Shown here: in pieces, positions 50,271 through 57,942 of the stretch
Numbering within the stretch: the stretch's first letter is position 1
How the letters are laid out: every line of letters starts with the position of its first letter
IMG/VR virus record: IMGVR_UViG_3300042197_004429
Span: 113,313-177,312 of that record
DNA: 64,000 nt
Strand: one strand, 5' to 3'
From: a virus
The notes under the pieces: generated by a model
Told to the model about the DNA's origin: nothing
Seen by the model: the letters and a program-made list of their open reading frames with translations, nothing else
Databases searched by the model: none
Position numbers and translations under genes: made by a program

Positions 50271-50517
50271 AACTAAAACTAAGACCAAGACTAAGGTTGC
50301 CACAAAATACTATTACATTTTTGTGTGGCATGATGTTGACCCAGAGATCAATGGTCCGTATAAAACTCCACAAAAGCGTTTCGAAGCCGTTTGCAAAAGC
50401 GTTGAAGAAAATGGCTTGGATGGTAATTCGCACTTTTGGCTTGACAACACGAATGGTAGACTAAGTATTGGAACCTATTCTGGCAGTGATTTTGATACTG
50501 ATGACTGTGATTATTAA
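50260..50517 (+). CDS. Hypothetical protein, 85 aa
   Basis: A Lys/Thr repeat start (KNKTKTKTKTK), then YYYIFVWHDVDPEINGPYKTPQKRFEAVCK. Acidic end. Unrecognised. Confidence 0.5.
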   Translation: MKNKTKTKTKTKVATKYYYIFVWHDVDPEINGPYKTPQKRFEAVCKSVEENGLDGNSHFWLDNTNGRLSIGTYSGSDFDTDDCDY

Positions 50518-50529
50518 TAAGGAACAAAA

Positions 50530-50802
50530 ATGACAACTACTGAAAAAGACTTTTCGTTTGCAGTTTCTGGCGCATTTTCGGTTGATAACAATTTGAAGCC
50601 GATTTTTGGAGTGCTTAACACAATTGTTGGTTTCACGCTTCCAGATGGTCGTGAGGCTCGATTGATTGTTGGAGTTGAGGTAGAAAATAAAATCACTGGT
50701 GATTATGATTACGTTACTAGTGAAAAGCAAATGAGCGATTTAGGTTTTGGTTGCCTTGAGTATGACAAGGCTGATTTTGAACCGATGGATGATACCAACT
50801 AG
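50530..50802 (+). CDS. Hypothetical protein, 90 aa
   Basis: KDFSFAVSGAFSVDNNLKPIFGVLNTIVGFTLPDGREARL. The ending DTN plus TAG is the motif at 50791. Unrecognised. Confidence 0.5.
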   Translation: MTTTEKDFSFAVSGAFSVDNNLKPIFGVLNTIVGFTLPDGREARLIVGVEVENKITGDYDYVTSEKQMSDLGFGCLEYDKADFEPMDDTN

Positions 50803-50837
50803 AACGTCAGAATTTCAAACAAAAATTAGGAACAAAA

Positions 50838-51191
50838 ATGAAAACCCACAAGTGCATTGAACTTTTCATTGATGATGCGAGACAAATTCTTGTGAATTGG
50901 ATTGCCAATATGATGATTGACGATCCGGTTCATTTAAAGGAAATGATCTTGACAGAAGGCTTTAACAACTGGTACGGTCCTGTTGAAAAGTTTACAGACG
51001 AGGAACTTGCTGATCGAATTGGTGAATTGGATCTTGCTCGACACGCTGCCGAAGAACACGATGCTGATATGGTTTTTATTCGATTGAACGCTATCACAAA
51101 CTTTGTTGTTTACGAGCGTGAAGAAACAGTAGACCCGTTGAACAATTTGGTCGTTGATACAATCGTTGACATAAAACTTCAAAATCACTAA
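50838..51191 (+). CDS. Hypothetical protein, 117 aa
   Basis: NMMIDDPVHLKEMILTEGFNNWYGPVEKFTDEELADRIGELDLARHA is an acidic, helical small protein 35 bp after the motif. Unrecognised. Confidence 0.55.
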   Translation: MKTHKCIELFIDDARQILVNWIANMMIDDPVHLKEMILTEGFNNWYGPVEKFTDEELADRIGELDLARHAAEEHDADMVFIRLNAITNFVVYEREETVDPLNNLVVDTIVDIKLQNH

Positions 51192-51215
51192 AACTATCTT
51201 TCCAAGGAGCAAAAA

Positions 51216-51533
51216 ATGAAGCCTTTTGATATTCCCGACAAGTGCATCATCAAGTATCTTCGTGACAAAAAGCGTAATCCTCGTGGTGTGATTGTTGCTT
51301 TGAGGCGACCAGACGGAACTGTGAGTGTTCATTATTCATACTGTAACACCAAGACTGATCGCTTTAATAAGACAACTGCTTTAACAATTGCTTTCGGTCG
51401 TGCGATTGAAGATAAGCCGTATTGTGGTTTTAGTGAACTACCTCGTCAGGTTCGACATGAAATTTCCGAATTTAACGAACGTGCAACGAAATATTTTAAG
51501 GTAGACAAGCAAGAACTTTGTAGTTGGATGTGA
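51216..51533 (+). CDS. Conserved phage hypothetical protein, 105 aa
   Basis: AAGGAG site. NPRGVIVALRRPDGTVSVHYSYCNTKTDRFNKTTALTIAFGRAIED follows a common phage pattern (kGVxVA...GYSxCxxxDxFxKxxGLxIAxGRA). Function unknown. Confidence 0.65.
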   Translation: MKPFDIPDKCIIKYLRDKKRNPRGVIVALRRPDGTVSVHYSYCNTKTDRFNKTTALTIAFGRAIEDKPYCGFSELPRQVRHEISEFNERATKYFKVDKQELCSWM

Positions 51534-51541
51534 ATTGAAAA

Positions 51542-51814
51542 ATGAATATTCAAAACTTGCTAAATCAAATTGAGAGTGAGTGGCGAACAGCGAGTGTTAA
51601 CCACCAACGTGCTGTTGATCGCAATAGCGAACTGTTCAAAGTGTTGGCTACTGTGAAGAACGATTTGGAAAAAACACTTAAAAAGCCAGAAACTCTCAAA
51701 GACACTGTGTATAGTTGCATTGATTTGTTGCGGGCTAATACTCCGTATTACAGCACAAATGAAGGTTGTAATAAAATTGATCCTCCACTCACAGATGAGC
51801 AAAAAACACTATGA
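51542..51814 (+). CDS. Hypothetical protein, 90 aa
   Basis: Helical (IESEWRTASVNHQRAVDRNSELFKVLATVKNDLEKTLKKPE). 4-nt overlap with the next gene. Unrecognised. Confidence 0.5.
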   Translation: MNIQNLLNQIESEWRTASVNHQRAVDRNSELFKVLATVKNDLEKTLKKPETLKDTVYSCIDLLRANTPYYSTNEGCNKIDPPLTDEQKTL

Positions 51815-51969
51815 ACAATTATGTCGTTTGCTGGCTTGGTGCGATTGCAAAGCATTGGGAAGTTGTAAGTGGTTATGATGCGATGCAAGAACGTGTGAGT
51901 GATTTGGTTGAAAAAGGTGTAAAAGAAGATGATATTGTTGTTGGAGAAATTACCAAAGATACAGAGTGA
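51811..51969 (+). CDS. Hypothetical protein, 52 aa
   Basis: MNNYVVCWLGAIAKHWEVVS, then an acidic strand-rich end. Last + strand gene before the tRNA pair. Confidence 0.45.
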   Translation: MNNYVVCWLGAIAKHWEVVSGYDAMQERVSDLVEKGVKEDDIVVGEITKDTE

Positions 51970-51978
51970 TTCATTGTT

Positions 51979-52051
51979 GCGAGTGTAACTCAATTGGTAG
52001 AGTGTCAGGTTTCCATCCTGAATGTTGAGGGTTCGACTCCCTTCGCTCGCT
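51979..52051 (+). tRNA. tRNA-Gly(UCC)
   Basis: 73 nt. Acceptor GCGAGTG/CGCTCGC with one G-U, anticodon stem TCAGG/CCTGA around TTTCCAT, T-arm GAGGG-TTCGACT-CCCTT. Discriminator U is usual for bacterial tRNA-Gly. CCA not encoded. Confidence 0.92.
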
Positions 52052-52055
52052 TTGC

Positions 52056-52127
52056 GGCCCTGTGGTGAAATAGATATCACAACTCACTTCTAATGAGTTA
52101 TTCCTCGTGCGATTCGAGGCAGGGCTA
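52056..52127 (+). tRNA. tRNA-Arg(UCU)
   Basis: 72 nt. Acceptor GGCCCTG/CAGGGCT (terminal G-U), D-arm GTG/CAC, anticodon stem ACTCA/TGAGT with loop CTTCTAA, T-arm CCTCG-TGCGATT-CGAGG, discriminator A. It reads AGA codons. A 32-nt segment covering its T-arm loop, 3' end and flank is duplicated at 53374. Confidence 0.88.
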
Positions 52128-52158
52128 CTTTTTCATGGGATCCGCTGGGACAATCAAA

Positions 52159-52338
52159 ATGACAAAAACAACAGAAGAAGAACTTGCTGATTTAAAAAAT
52201 CTTGTAAGTAAATTTATGGATGCTATTTACAATGTTCCTTTTAGAGCAGTTGACTGTGATCAAGACGCAGTAGAAGATTTGTGGAATCAGTTGTGTGATG
52301 CTTTGCCAAAAGACGATGTTAAAAAGAGATATCAATAA
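52159..52338 (+). CDS. Hypothetical protein, 59 aa
   Basis: ATG 52159 (MTKTTEEELADLKNLVSKFM), chosen because the longer frame runs into the tRNA-Arg. Acidic, helical. Unrecognised. Confidence 0.5.
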   Translation: MTKTTEEELADLKNLVSKFMDAIYNVPFRAVDCDQDAVEDLWNQLCDALPKDDVKKRYQ

Positions 52339-52353
52339 TTAATGTGTTTTGTT

Positions 52354-52758
52354 TCAAGCAAATGCTAAAACTTTATATTTAACATTGTTTGTAACACGAA
52401 TAATCAAGTTTGTATTAGTGTGTTCGCCCTCTATGGTTCTAAATGATGTAATTGGTGTTGATACAACTCCTCCTTGTTGTCCTGGAAGACTTGGACCTGC
52501 TACAACTACAGGTTCAGTTGATGTTATGGTTATAACTACAGCAATTGGAATTTGATCTAATCCGTGGGCAATATTTTGAAAAGTTCCGTTTCCGGTTAAT
52601 TCTGTGCTTTGAAAGATTTTCATTTTTTTGATGGTCACAACACCGCTTGATACTACACGTTCTGGTTTTTCTTTTGATCTAGAAATTCCTATCGGTGTTT
52701 TTACTAAATAACGAGATGCACTTCCTGTTCCTGTGCCTTGTGTTGTTTGTGCTGGCAT
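52354..52758 (-). CDS. Putative virion or adhesin-like protein (only - strand gene after 12.2 kb)
   Basis: A 134-aa protein. A GAGGAAAAG ribosome site precedes the ATG on the - strand. FQNIAHGLDQIPIAVVITITSTEP recalls the THGLGxxP-x-x-V-x-V strand pattern of small phage structural or carbohydrate-binding domains. The rest is Thr/Val/Gly-rich and beta-like. It lies between the tRNA pair and the mosaic region and may be a moron-type insertion. Confidence 0.55.
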   Translation of the reverse strand: MPAQTTQGTGTGSASRYLVKTPIGISRSKEKPERVVSSGVVTIKKMKIFQSTELTGNGTFQNIAHGLDQIPIAVVITITSTEPVVVAGPSLPGQQGGVVSTPITSFRTIEGEHTNTNLIIRVTNNVKYKVLAFA

Positions 52759-52861
52759 AGACTTTTCCTCTTTTGTTTATTTTGTAATTTATTTATTAAA
52801 CTCGTACAAATTTTTGAAGACTCCAACTAATATAGGCAAACTACTAAAGACATAATAATTC

Positions 52862-53134
52862 ATGAATATCCCAGCAGAATTAACAAAATTAATTAAAAAT
52901 GAGTGCGACGCTGCTATTCAATATGGAATTTATGGAACTCAAGAATTTCATATCGAAAGCATCGAAAAAATAGAGAATAAAGGTAAGGCTCTAAATTTCA
53001 AAGTTACAACTTGGAATGACATTAGCGAAGATCCAAGAAAAACCCGAGAAATGAGTTTGTTTGAAATCATGGACCTGCTGGGTAGAATTATTGGACACAG
53101 AGCAACTAGTGATGGCGTAGGACTTTTCAAATAA
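52862..53134 (+). CDS. Hypothetical protein, 90 aa
   Basis: NECDAAIQYGIYGTQEFHIESIEKIENKGKALNFKVTTWNDISEDPRKTREMSLFEIMDLLGRIIGHR. A small alpha/beta protein, divergent from the - strand gene. Unrecognised. Confidence 0.55.
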   Translation: MNIPAELTKLIKNECDAAIQYGIYGTQEFHIESIEKIENKGKALNFKVTTWNDISEDPRKTREMSLFEIMDLLGRIIGHRATSDGVGLFK

Positions 53135-53182
53135 TTTGTGTAAAAGTATTTGGGGAATAAATAATGTTTATCTTATTGGGAA

Positions 53183-53239
53183 TGTCAATTTGATTTTTTC
53201 AACAATTTGAGAAAAAGCAGATTGGAAGCAAATTAGATT
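53183..53239 (+). repeat. 57-bp duplicated 3' end of gene 43553-43789
   Basis: Matches 43736-43792 with one mismatch (C to T) by eye and includes that gene's stop codon. Here it follows the short frame MFILLGMSI (from 53164) and is followed by a recurrent motif (53246). Confidence 0.85.
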
Positions 53240-53286
53240 TGATTTGATACCAACTAGAACCCTGAACTCCAAGAAATAAAAAAAAC

Positions 53287-53415
53287 ATGAAACTCAACAA
53301 TAAAGATGAAATTATCGTCGTTGCAAGCGATCATGAAACTTTTGAAAAGTATGGTGATGAAATAGACTTCATTGTGCGATTCGAGGCAGGGCTACTTTTT
53401 CATGGTGAGCAATAA
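53287..53415 (+). CDS. Small protein, 42 aa, ending in tRNA-derived sequence
   Basis: MKLNNKDEIIVVASDHETFE, then DFIVRFEAGLLFHGEQ. The last 12 or so codons are the 32-nt copy of the tRNA-Arg 3' region. Start lies 30 bp after the motif at 53246. It may be coding by chance. Confidence 0.4.
   Translation: MKLNNKDEIIVVASDHETFEKYGDEIDFIVRFEAGLLFHGEQ
53374..53405 (+). repeat. 32-nt copy of the tRNA-Arg 3' end and flank
   Basis: Identical to 52107-52138 by eye, spanning T-loop, acceptor 3' strand and 11 nt beyond. Upstream bases (TGGTGATGAAATAGA) also resemble the tRNA D-arm region, as if a whole tRNA copy had decayed. Confidence 0.85.
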
Positions 53416-53460
53416 CATCTCTACAAAGTTGAATAAATTCATCGGAGGTATCAATAAATT

Positions 53461-53535
53461 ATGTTTCTTTTACTGGGAATAGCGTGTGGATGTTTTTCTT
53501 TCTGGGCTTTTACTTACTTAATATGCAAAAAGTAA
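53461..53535 (+). CDS. Small membrane peptide, 24 aa
   Basis: MFLLLGIACGCFSFWAFTYL plus ICKK: one hydrophobic helix. Its first codons are echoed at 53164 (MFILLGM), suggesting a duplicated start. Confidence 0.35.
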   Translation: MFLLLGIACGCFSFWAFTYLICKK

Positions 53536-53623
53536 TTTTTAGTTAGTGCTTATAAATTACGAGTTCGTTAGAAAACTTTAATACCAACTAGAATGAAGCA
53601 TTATCTGCAAATTTGAAAAACAC

Positions 53624-53651
53624 TTGACTAATTTCAATTTTTGTGTAGAAT
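53624..53651 (+). promoter_or_regulatory. Sigma-70-like promoter
   Basis: TTGACT (53624-53629) and TAGAAT (53646-53651) with a 16-bp spacer. It lies 32 bp after a recurrent motif (53580) and directly before the next gene, so motif and host-type promoter coexist. Confidence 0.5.
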
Positions 53652-53673
53652 AGATAGAAAGGATTCATTCCCT

Positions 53674-53877
53674 GTGTCAGAAACGACAGAAGACAATACA
53701 ATCAATCTTATTTACTCAATCATGCAAGAACTTCACGAACGTAATCGTGATGTTGAAATGACTCTCTATGGAAATGGATCTGGTAGGTTTAAAGTTGGAT
53801 TGCGTGAAAAAAACTTCAGCAACTTGAAGAATGGCTTGACTAAAATTCAAGAGATGCTAAATCTTGAAAATAAATAA
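53674..53877 (+). CDS. Hypothetical protein, 67 aa
   Basis: GTG start after AAAGGATT. SETTEDNTINLIYSIMQELHERNRDVEMTLYGNGSGRFKVGL. Unrecognised. It precedes the structured-RNA region. Confidence 0.55.
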   Translation: MSETTEDNTINLIYSIMQELHERNRDVEMTLYGNGSGRFKVGLREKNFSNLKNGLTKIQEMLNLENK

Positions 53878-53891
53878 TTGATACCGACTAG

Positions 53892-54138
53892 AATTTAGCC
53901 ACTAGGAACTGACAATCCCTTCGGACAGCCCCTAAATGTTTGGGGAATAATGTGGCGACAGCAACAGAAAGCCGTGACGTTGCTTTTTGCGTGAGTCTAG
54001 CAGGCTAGATTGGGGTTAACTATTCGACAGGCCGATGTGTGCTTGGGTAAAACCGGCATTGGTGTTTGAGGTTTTGTGCTTCAAACTAGAATACCAACTA
54101 CTAGGGTGCGATTCCTTGGTCACGCTCTTTTGTTTTTT
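53892..54138 (+). ncRNA. Structured RNA candidate ending in a terminator-like hairpin
   Basis: No convincing gene fits here. Hairpins: CCCC/GGGG near 53928-53945, AGCAAC/GTTGCT before T5 (53970-53988), TCTAG/CTAGA (53996-54009), CCGATG/CATTGG, GTTTGAGG/CTTCAAAC, and GGGTGCGATT/GGTCACGCTC then TTTTGTTTTTT (54104-54138). Alternatively the 3' part folds as a tRNA-like T-arm (TAGGG-TGCGATT-CCTTG) with GCGTGA (53989) pairing TCACGC (54120). ATTCGACAGG resembles the conserved 5' segment of tmRNA, but no ALAA tag is seen. Confidence 0.5.
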
Positions 54139-54158
54139 AACTCAACAGAGAGATTTTT

Positions 54159-54332
54159 ATGAAAACCCAAAAAGCAAGAAAAGTTTTGGTTCATATTGAG
54201 AATGAAGATCTACAGCGAATAGTTCAAGAAGAAAAAGGTGGAATCACTATAGAAATTGTGGTTACACACGCCAATATCAAAGTTGATGCCAGAACCGGCG
54301 AAGATGAAAAAGTCAACCTGTATCGTTTTTAG
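54159..54332 (+). CDS. Hypothetical protein, 57 aa
   Basis: KTQKARKVLVHIENEDLQRI, then a beta-rich GGITIEIVVTHANIKVDA. The stop is followed at once by a motif copy. Unrecognised. Confidence 0.5.
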   Translation: MKTQKARKVLVHIENEDLQRIVQEEKGGITIEIVVTHANIKVDARTGEDEKVNLYRF

Positions 54333-54381
54333 TAATACCAACTAAGTCATCAGTCCCAATCACTTTTATAGAAAGATTCTT

Positions 54382-56496
54382 ATGAAGATTGCAACCAACA
54401 ACTCGACTGTTCAGACCAATTCGACCAGCATTGAGAGCCACAATTTTTCTATCGGTGACGTTAGCACGATCATTGATATTCTTCGCAATCGTTTGTATAG
54501 CAATCCTATTCAAACGCTTACTCAAGAATATTTGAGCAATGCCCGTGACAGTCATCGTGAATCGAAGCAGACTCGACCGATCACGGTTACGCTTCCTACT
54601 CGACTTGATAGTGTTCTCAAGATTCGTGATTATGGTGTTGGTCTTGATAAGCAGCGTGTTCGTGATGTGTTTGTTAATTACGGCATCAGCACGAAGCGTA
54701 GCGACAATACGCAAACTGGTGGTTTCGGCTTGGGTGCAAAAAGTGCTTGGGCTTACACTGACAGTTTTGTTGTTGTGAGTTACTACAGCGGTGTTCGATA
54801 CACCTATGTTGCCCACACTGGAAAGAACAAGAATGGTACGTTTGAACTGATTGACGAGTCTGCTACTGACGAGCCGAATGGTGTCGAAGTGCAGATTCCT
54901 GTCAAGGAAACGGACATTCAGCGTTTTGTTACGGCTGTTTATCGCACCACTTTCTTTTGGGAAGTTAAGCCCGAGTTGAAGGGCATTACTGGTGTTGAGA
55001 TTCCCAAGGAATATAGCAACAACAACTTTGACTTCAAGAGCAACAACACGATGCTGGTCAAGGAAAGTCAGTTTGTTAACTCTATCTTCAACACGGCTTA
55101 TCAAACCAATAAGATTTTCGCTTTGATCGACGGTATTCCGTATGATTTGAACAAAGTTTCTCAGGGTATTCCTGCTGCACGTGCTATTTCTCAGGTTGTG
55201 AACAACAACTACATCACCTTTATCTCTGTTAATAATGGTGATATTAGTGTTGCTGCAAGTCGAGAAGAAATCAGTGCCGATCAGGATAATGTTGAAACTA
55301 TCACCAAACTTTATAAGAGTACGGTGAATAACATCACTGAGATTGTTCTTGAAGAGTTCAATCGTTCTTTTGGTTCGCTCAAGAATTATGTTGAAGTTTA
55401 CGAGCGAATGAGTGGAGTGGTCAATTATTACTACTTGACGCTCGACCAGTCTCAGAAGGATTTGATTTTCCGATATACCCAGGATGGTTTTGTTTTTAAC
55501 TTCGATCTCGCCAACAACTATTCGTGCAGCAAGATCGAGAACGTGTGTGTGCATCGCTTGAAGAAGAAGCGTGTTCGTGATTATGTTACTCACGAAATGG
55601 GAACCAATGTTGGAATTGGCGACAAGTCGGTTGTGGTCATCAGGGACGAGGAGTTTAGCGAGGCTGTTAAGAATCGCAAACTGCGAAGTGTTCTTGATCA
55701 AGGCAAGAGTCATGTTTATGAAATCATCTGCAAGAGTCATGATGACATCCCTGCTTTGCAGAAGATTTGCGAAGCCAAGTTGTTGAGTGAGTTGTACTAC
55801 GAACGAGGCTCATACAATCCCAAGACTGGTCGTGTGAAGAGCAACGACGAAGTTCAAATTCGTCGCTTGGAAAAGAGTTATGGCTGTATTGCAAGTCGTG
55901 GTATTGAAACCATCAAGTTGCTTGATATTGAAGCGGAAGATGAAACTTATGTTGTCGTTCCTTTTTCTAAGGAAGCACGATTCGATAATGAGAATGAGAA
56001 GTTTATCGAAATGGTTGACTATATTGGAACTCGTAACGGCTACACTGTTATCAAGTGTGGCAAGAGAGATTACAACAAGTTGATCGAGCTTGATAATGTG
56101 GAAGAGTTTGATGATGTTGCCGAGAATATCCAGGAGTTCTTCCCGATTGCAGAAGAGAACATTCGCAAGAGTGTTTTTGCAAGAAGCAACACTGTGTTGC
56201 ACAGTTTGCGTCGGCATCGTGATAAGATTGAGTGTGATCATTTTCAAAAGTTGTTTGATTCTTACCCCGATAAGGTTGCCGCTTATAATCTTCAAGCCTC
56301 TGAGTCGATACTAACTAAGCACTACCCGAGGTACGCAGAGATTGTCAAGGAATTCAAGGCGGTTGAATCTCTTGAGCAGAAGATTTTCAAACTGTATCCT
56401 CTGCTGAGTATGCACAACACTTGGCGAAACGAAATGCTGGTTGAGTACATTTACTATATCAACAACAAGTCGCAGTTTATTAAGTCTAAGGAGTAA
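54382..56496 (+). CDS. rIIA: RIIA-like GHKL ATPase
   Basis: A 704-aa protein, close to T4 RIIA length. N-terminal Bergerat-fold motifs: EYLSNARDSHRE (near residue 53), IRDYGVGLDKQRVRDVF, and GGFGLGAKSAWAYTD (near 112). RIIA-like proteins are common in T4-like and jumbo phages. In T4, RIIA and RIIB counter host exclusion systems and affect lysis inhibition. It is preceded by a motif at 54334 and lies 3 nt from the RIIB-like gene, an operon as in T4. A motif-like sequence inside the gene (56307) is read as coding. Confidence 0.85.
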   Translation: MKIATNNSTVQTNSTSIESHNFSIGDVSTIIDILRNRLYSNPIQTLTQEYLSNARDSHRESKQTRPITVTLPTRLDSVLKIRDYGVGLDKQRVRDVFVNYGISTKRSDNTQTGGFGLGAKSAWAYTDSFVVVSYYSGVRYTYVAHTGKNKNGTFELIDESATDEPNGVEVQIPVKETDIQRFVTAVYRTTFFWEVKPELKGITGVEIPKEYSNNNFDFKSNNTMLVKESQFVNSIFNTAYQTNKIFALIDGIPYDLNKVSQGIPAARAISQVVNNNYITFISVNNGDISVAASREEISADQDNVETITKLYKSTVNNITEIVLEEFNRSFGSLKNYVEVYERMSGVVNYYYLTLDQSQKDLIFRYTQDGFVFNFDLANNYSCSKIENVCVHRLKKKRVRDYVTHEMGTNVGIGDKSVVVIRDEEFSEAVKNRKLRSVLDQGKSHVYEIICKSHDDIPALQKICEAKLLSELYYERGSYNPKTGRVKSNDEVQIRRLEKSYGCIASRGIETIKLLDIEAEDETYVVVPFSKEARFDNENEKFIEMVDYIGTRNGYTVIKCGKRDYNKLIELDNVEEFDDVAENIQEFFPIAEENIRKSVFARSNTVLHSLRRHRDKIECDHFQKLFDSYPDKVAAYNLQASESILTKHYPRYAEIVKEFKAVESLEQKIFKLYPLLSMHNTWRNEMLVEYIYYINNKSQFIKSKE

Positions 56497-56499
56497 TAT

Positions 56500-57819
56500 A
56501 TGAAATACTATTTGTTGAACAACAGTCTGGTTGTTTTTACAAAAGATAAGGTTTACTCTGTTAGTAACGATGATTATAGATTTGATCAGATAAAGAAGGC
56601 TATCGACATTGGTGATTTTGATTGCGCTGCTTCTTTGGTTGATCCTAACTTTAGTCTCAACAAGGAGGGATTTGTTGTTGACAATGGTGTTGTGTTTTTT
56701 AAGGATGATCCTATCCCTACTGTGCTTGGCAACCGATTCATCGAATTGAATCAAGACAGTTTTGAGTTTCGTAGCATCTTCAACTTCTGGTTCAATATGA
56801 AGACCAGAGTTGATGACAATGTTGCTGCTGAAATTATTGGAGAACTTGTACACAAAGATGCCTACGCAGTTACCGAAGATGGTTTTTATTTGTTGTATCG
56901 CAACAAAGAGGTTGATCAGACTGGTAGTGTTTTGAACAAGAAAAAGCAGCAGGAAGTGTTTCATTTTTATAATTACGCTAACTGTCCTGCAAACTACTAC
57001 TCATTGTTTCAACAAAAGAAGAGCCTCACAACTGTTCTTGAAGAAGTGTTTGGCTTCTGTTCGAAAAAGTTGCGAAACATTGCTGTTCAACAAATGTTTC
57101 GTGATGTTGATAACTTTTTTAACTACAAGTTTTTGTTTTATGGCGAGGCTTTTAAGGACGTTCTTGCCACAGACAATATCTTTTTTGCTATCGAGAACAA
57201 ACTGCTTGATACTAACATTGGAGACATCAATGAGTATCAAGATTTGAGAATCTTTTTGAAAGACTATGCTGTTGAAAAGTCTGGAGTTTACAGTCAGAAG
57301 AAGATCGTTAACTTCTTAGAGAGTGCGACTGACAAGAGCAAACTCATGGAAATTGGTCCGTACTACACTGCTGTTAAACACCAATTTGACATCGATATTC
57401 AGAGCATGAATTTTGTTAACAACTGCGACACTATTCACACCTATCTGGAAAGGGAATATAAGCGAATTCAGAATCCCTTATTCATGCTGAATAACGATCC
57501 TGAGATTGAGGCTTTGGATGAAGTTGAGTTTGATAATTTCCGCATCATGGTTCCTAAAACCAATCATGATCTGATTGATTGGGGAAACCGAATGAAGCAT
57601 TGTGTTGGCAACGGTTCTTATGCTAATGGTGTCAAGAAGAAAGAGATTCAAATTCTTTCAGTGAATGACAAGGTTACTAACGAAATGATGTATACGATTG
57701 ACATTCGTAGAAAGAATCTGCAACAGTTGTTGGGCAGAAGCAATCGTCAAGCACCTGAGATTGATCGCAAGTCTATTGTTCGATTTTTGCGTGAGAAGAA
57801 TTTAATTTATAAGGAGTAA
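56500..57819 (+). CDS. rIIB: RIIB-like protein fused to a PcfJ-like C-terminal domain
   Basis: A 439-aa protein, longer than T4 RIIB (312). Residues about 20-140 match the RIIB layout: DQIKKAIDIGDFDCAASLV, FVVDNGVVFFKDDPIP, then VHKDAYAVTEDGFYLLYRNKE. Residues about 345-425 (LIDWGNRMKHCVGNGSYANGV, TIDIRRKNLQQLLGRSNR) match the PcfJ-type W-G-x-x-M-x-HCVGxY...TxEI...Q domain of plasmids and phages. The RIIB N-terminal HTH is absent. The rIIA neighbour 3 nt upstream supports the call. The stop overlaps a motif variant. Confidence 0.75.
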   Translation: MKYYLLNNSLVVFTKDKVYSVSNDDYRFDQIKKAIDIGDFDCAASLVDPNFSLNKEGFVVDNGVVFFKDDPIPTVLGNRFIELNQDSFEFRSIFNFWFNMKTRVDDNVAAEIIGELVHKDAYAVTEDGFYLLYRNKEVDQTGSVLNKKKQQEVFHFYNYANCPANYYSLFQQKKSLTTVLEEVFGFCSKKLRNIAVQQMFRDVDNFFNYKFLFYGEAFKDVLATDNIFFAIENKLLDTNIGDINEYQDLRIFLKDYAVEKSGVYSQKKIVNFLESATDKSKLMEIGPYYTAVKHQFDIDIQSMNFVNNCDTIHTYLEREYKRIQNPLFMLNNDPEIEALDEVEFDNFRIMVPKTNHDLIDWGNRMKHCVGNGSYANGVKKKEIQILSVNDKVTNEMMYTIDIRRKNLQQLLGRSNRQAPEIDRKSIVRFLREKNLIYKE

Positions 57820-57827
57820 TACCGACT

Positions 57828-57941
57828 ATGCCAGTTACAACCCCGGTTAGAACACCAGCACCCGTAAAGACTCCTAAAGAGAATAAGCCAACTCCGTTCA
57901 ATCCTCCGAAACCAGAACAACTACCAGCACCAAAGAATTAA
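57828..57941 (+). CDS. Pro/Lys-rich micro-protein, 37 aa
   Basis: MPVTTPVRTPAPVKTPKENK, then PTPFNPPKPEQLPAPKN: about one third proline. The start codon overlaps the motif variant at 57818. Extended polyproline helices are expected. It ends 1 nt before the next ATG. Confidence 0.5.
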   Translation: MPVTTPVRTPAPVKTPKENKPTPFNPPKPEQLPAPKN

Positions 57942-57942
57942 A

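Noticed and set aside
53892-54138. Standard tmRNA (ssrA) gene
   Set aside because: ATTCGACAGG and a T-arm-like fold are suggestive, but there is no ALAA-type tag frame and no proper GGGG acceptor pairing.
54313-55740. 475-aa - strand reading frame opposite rIIA
   Set aside because: It is a shadow of the RIIA gene, which has clear GHKL motifs and a ribosome site; the - strand product has no recognisable features.
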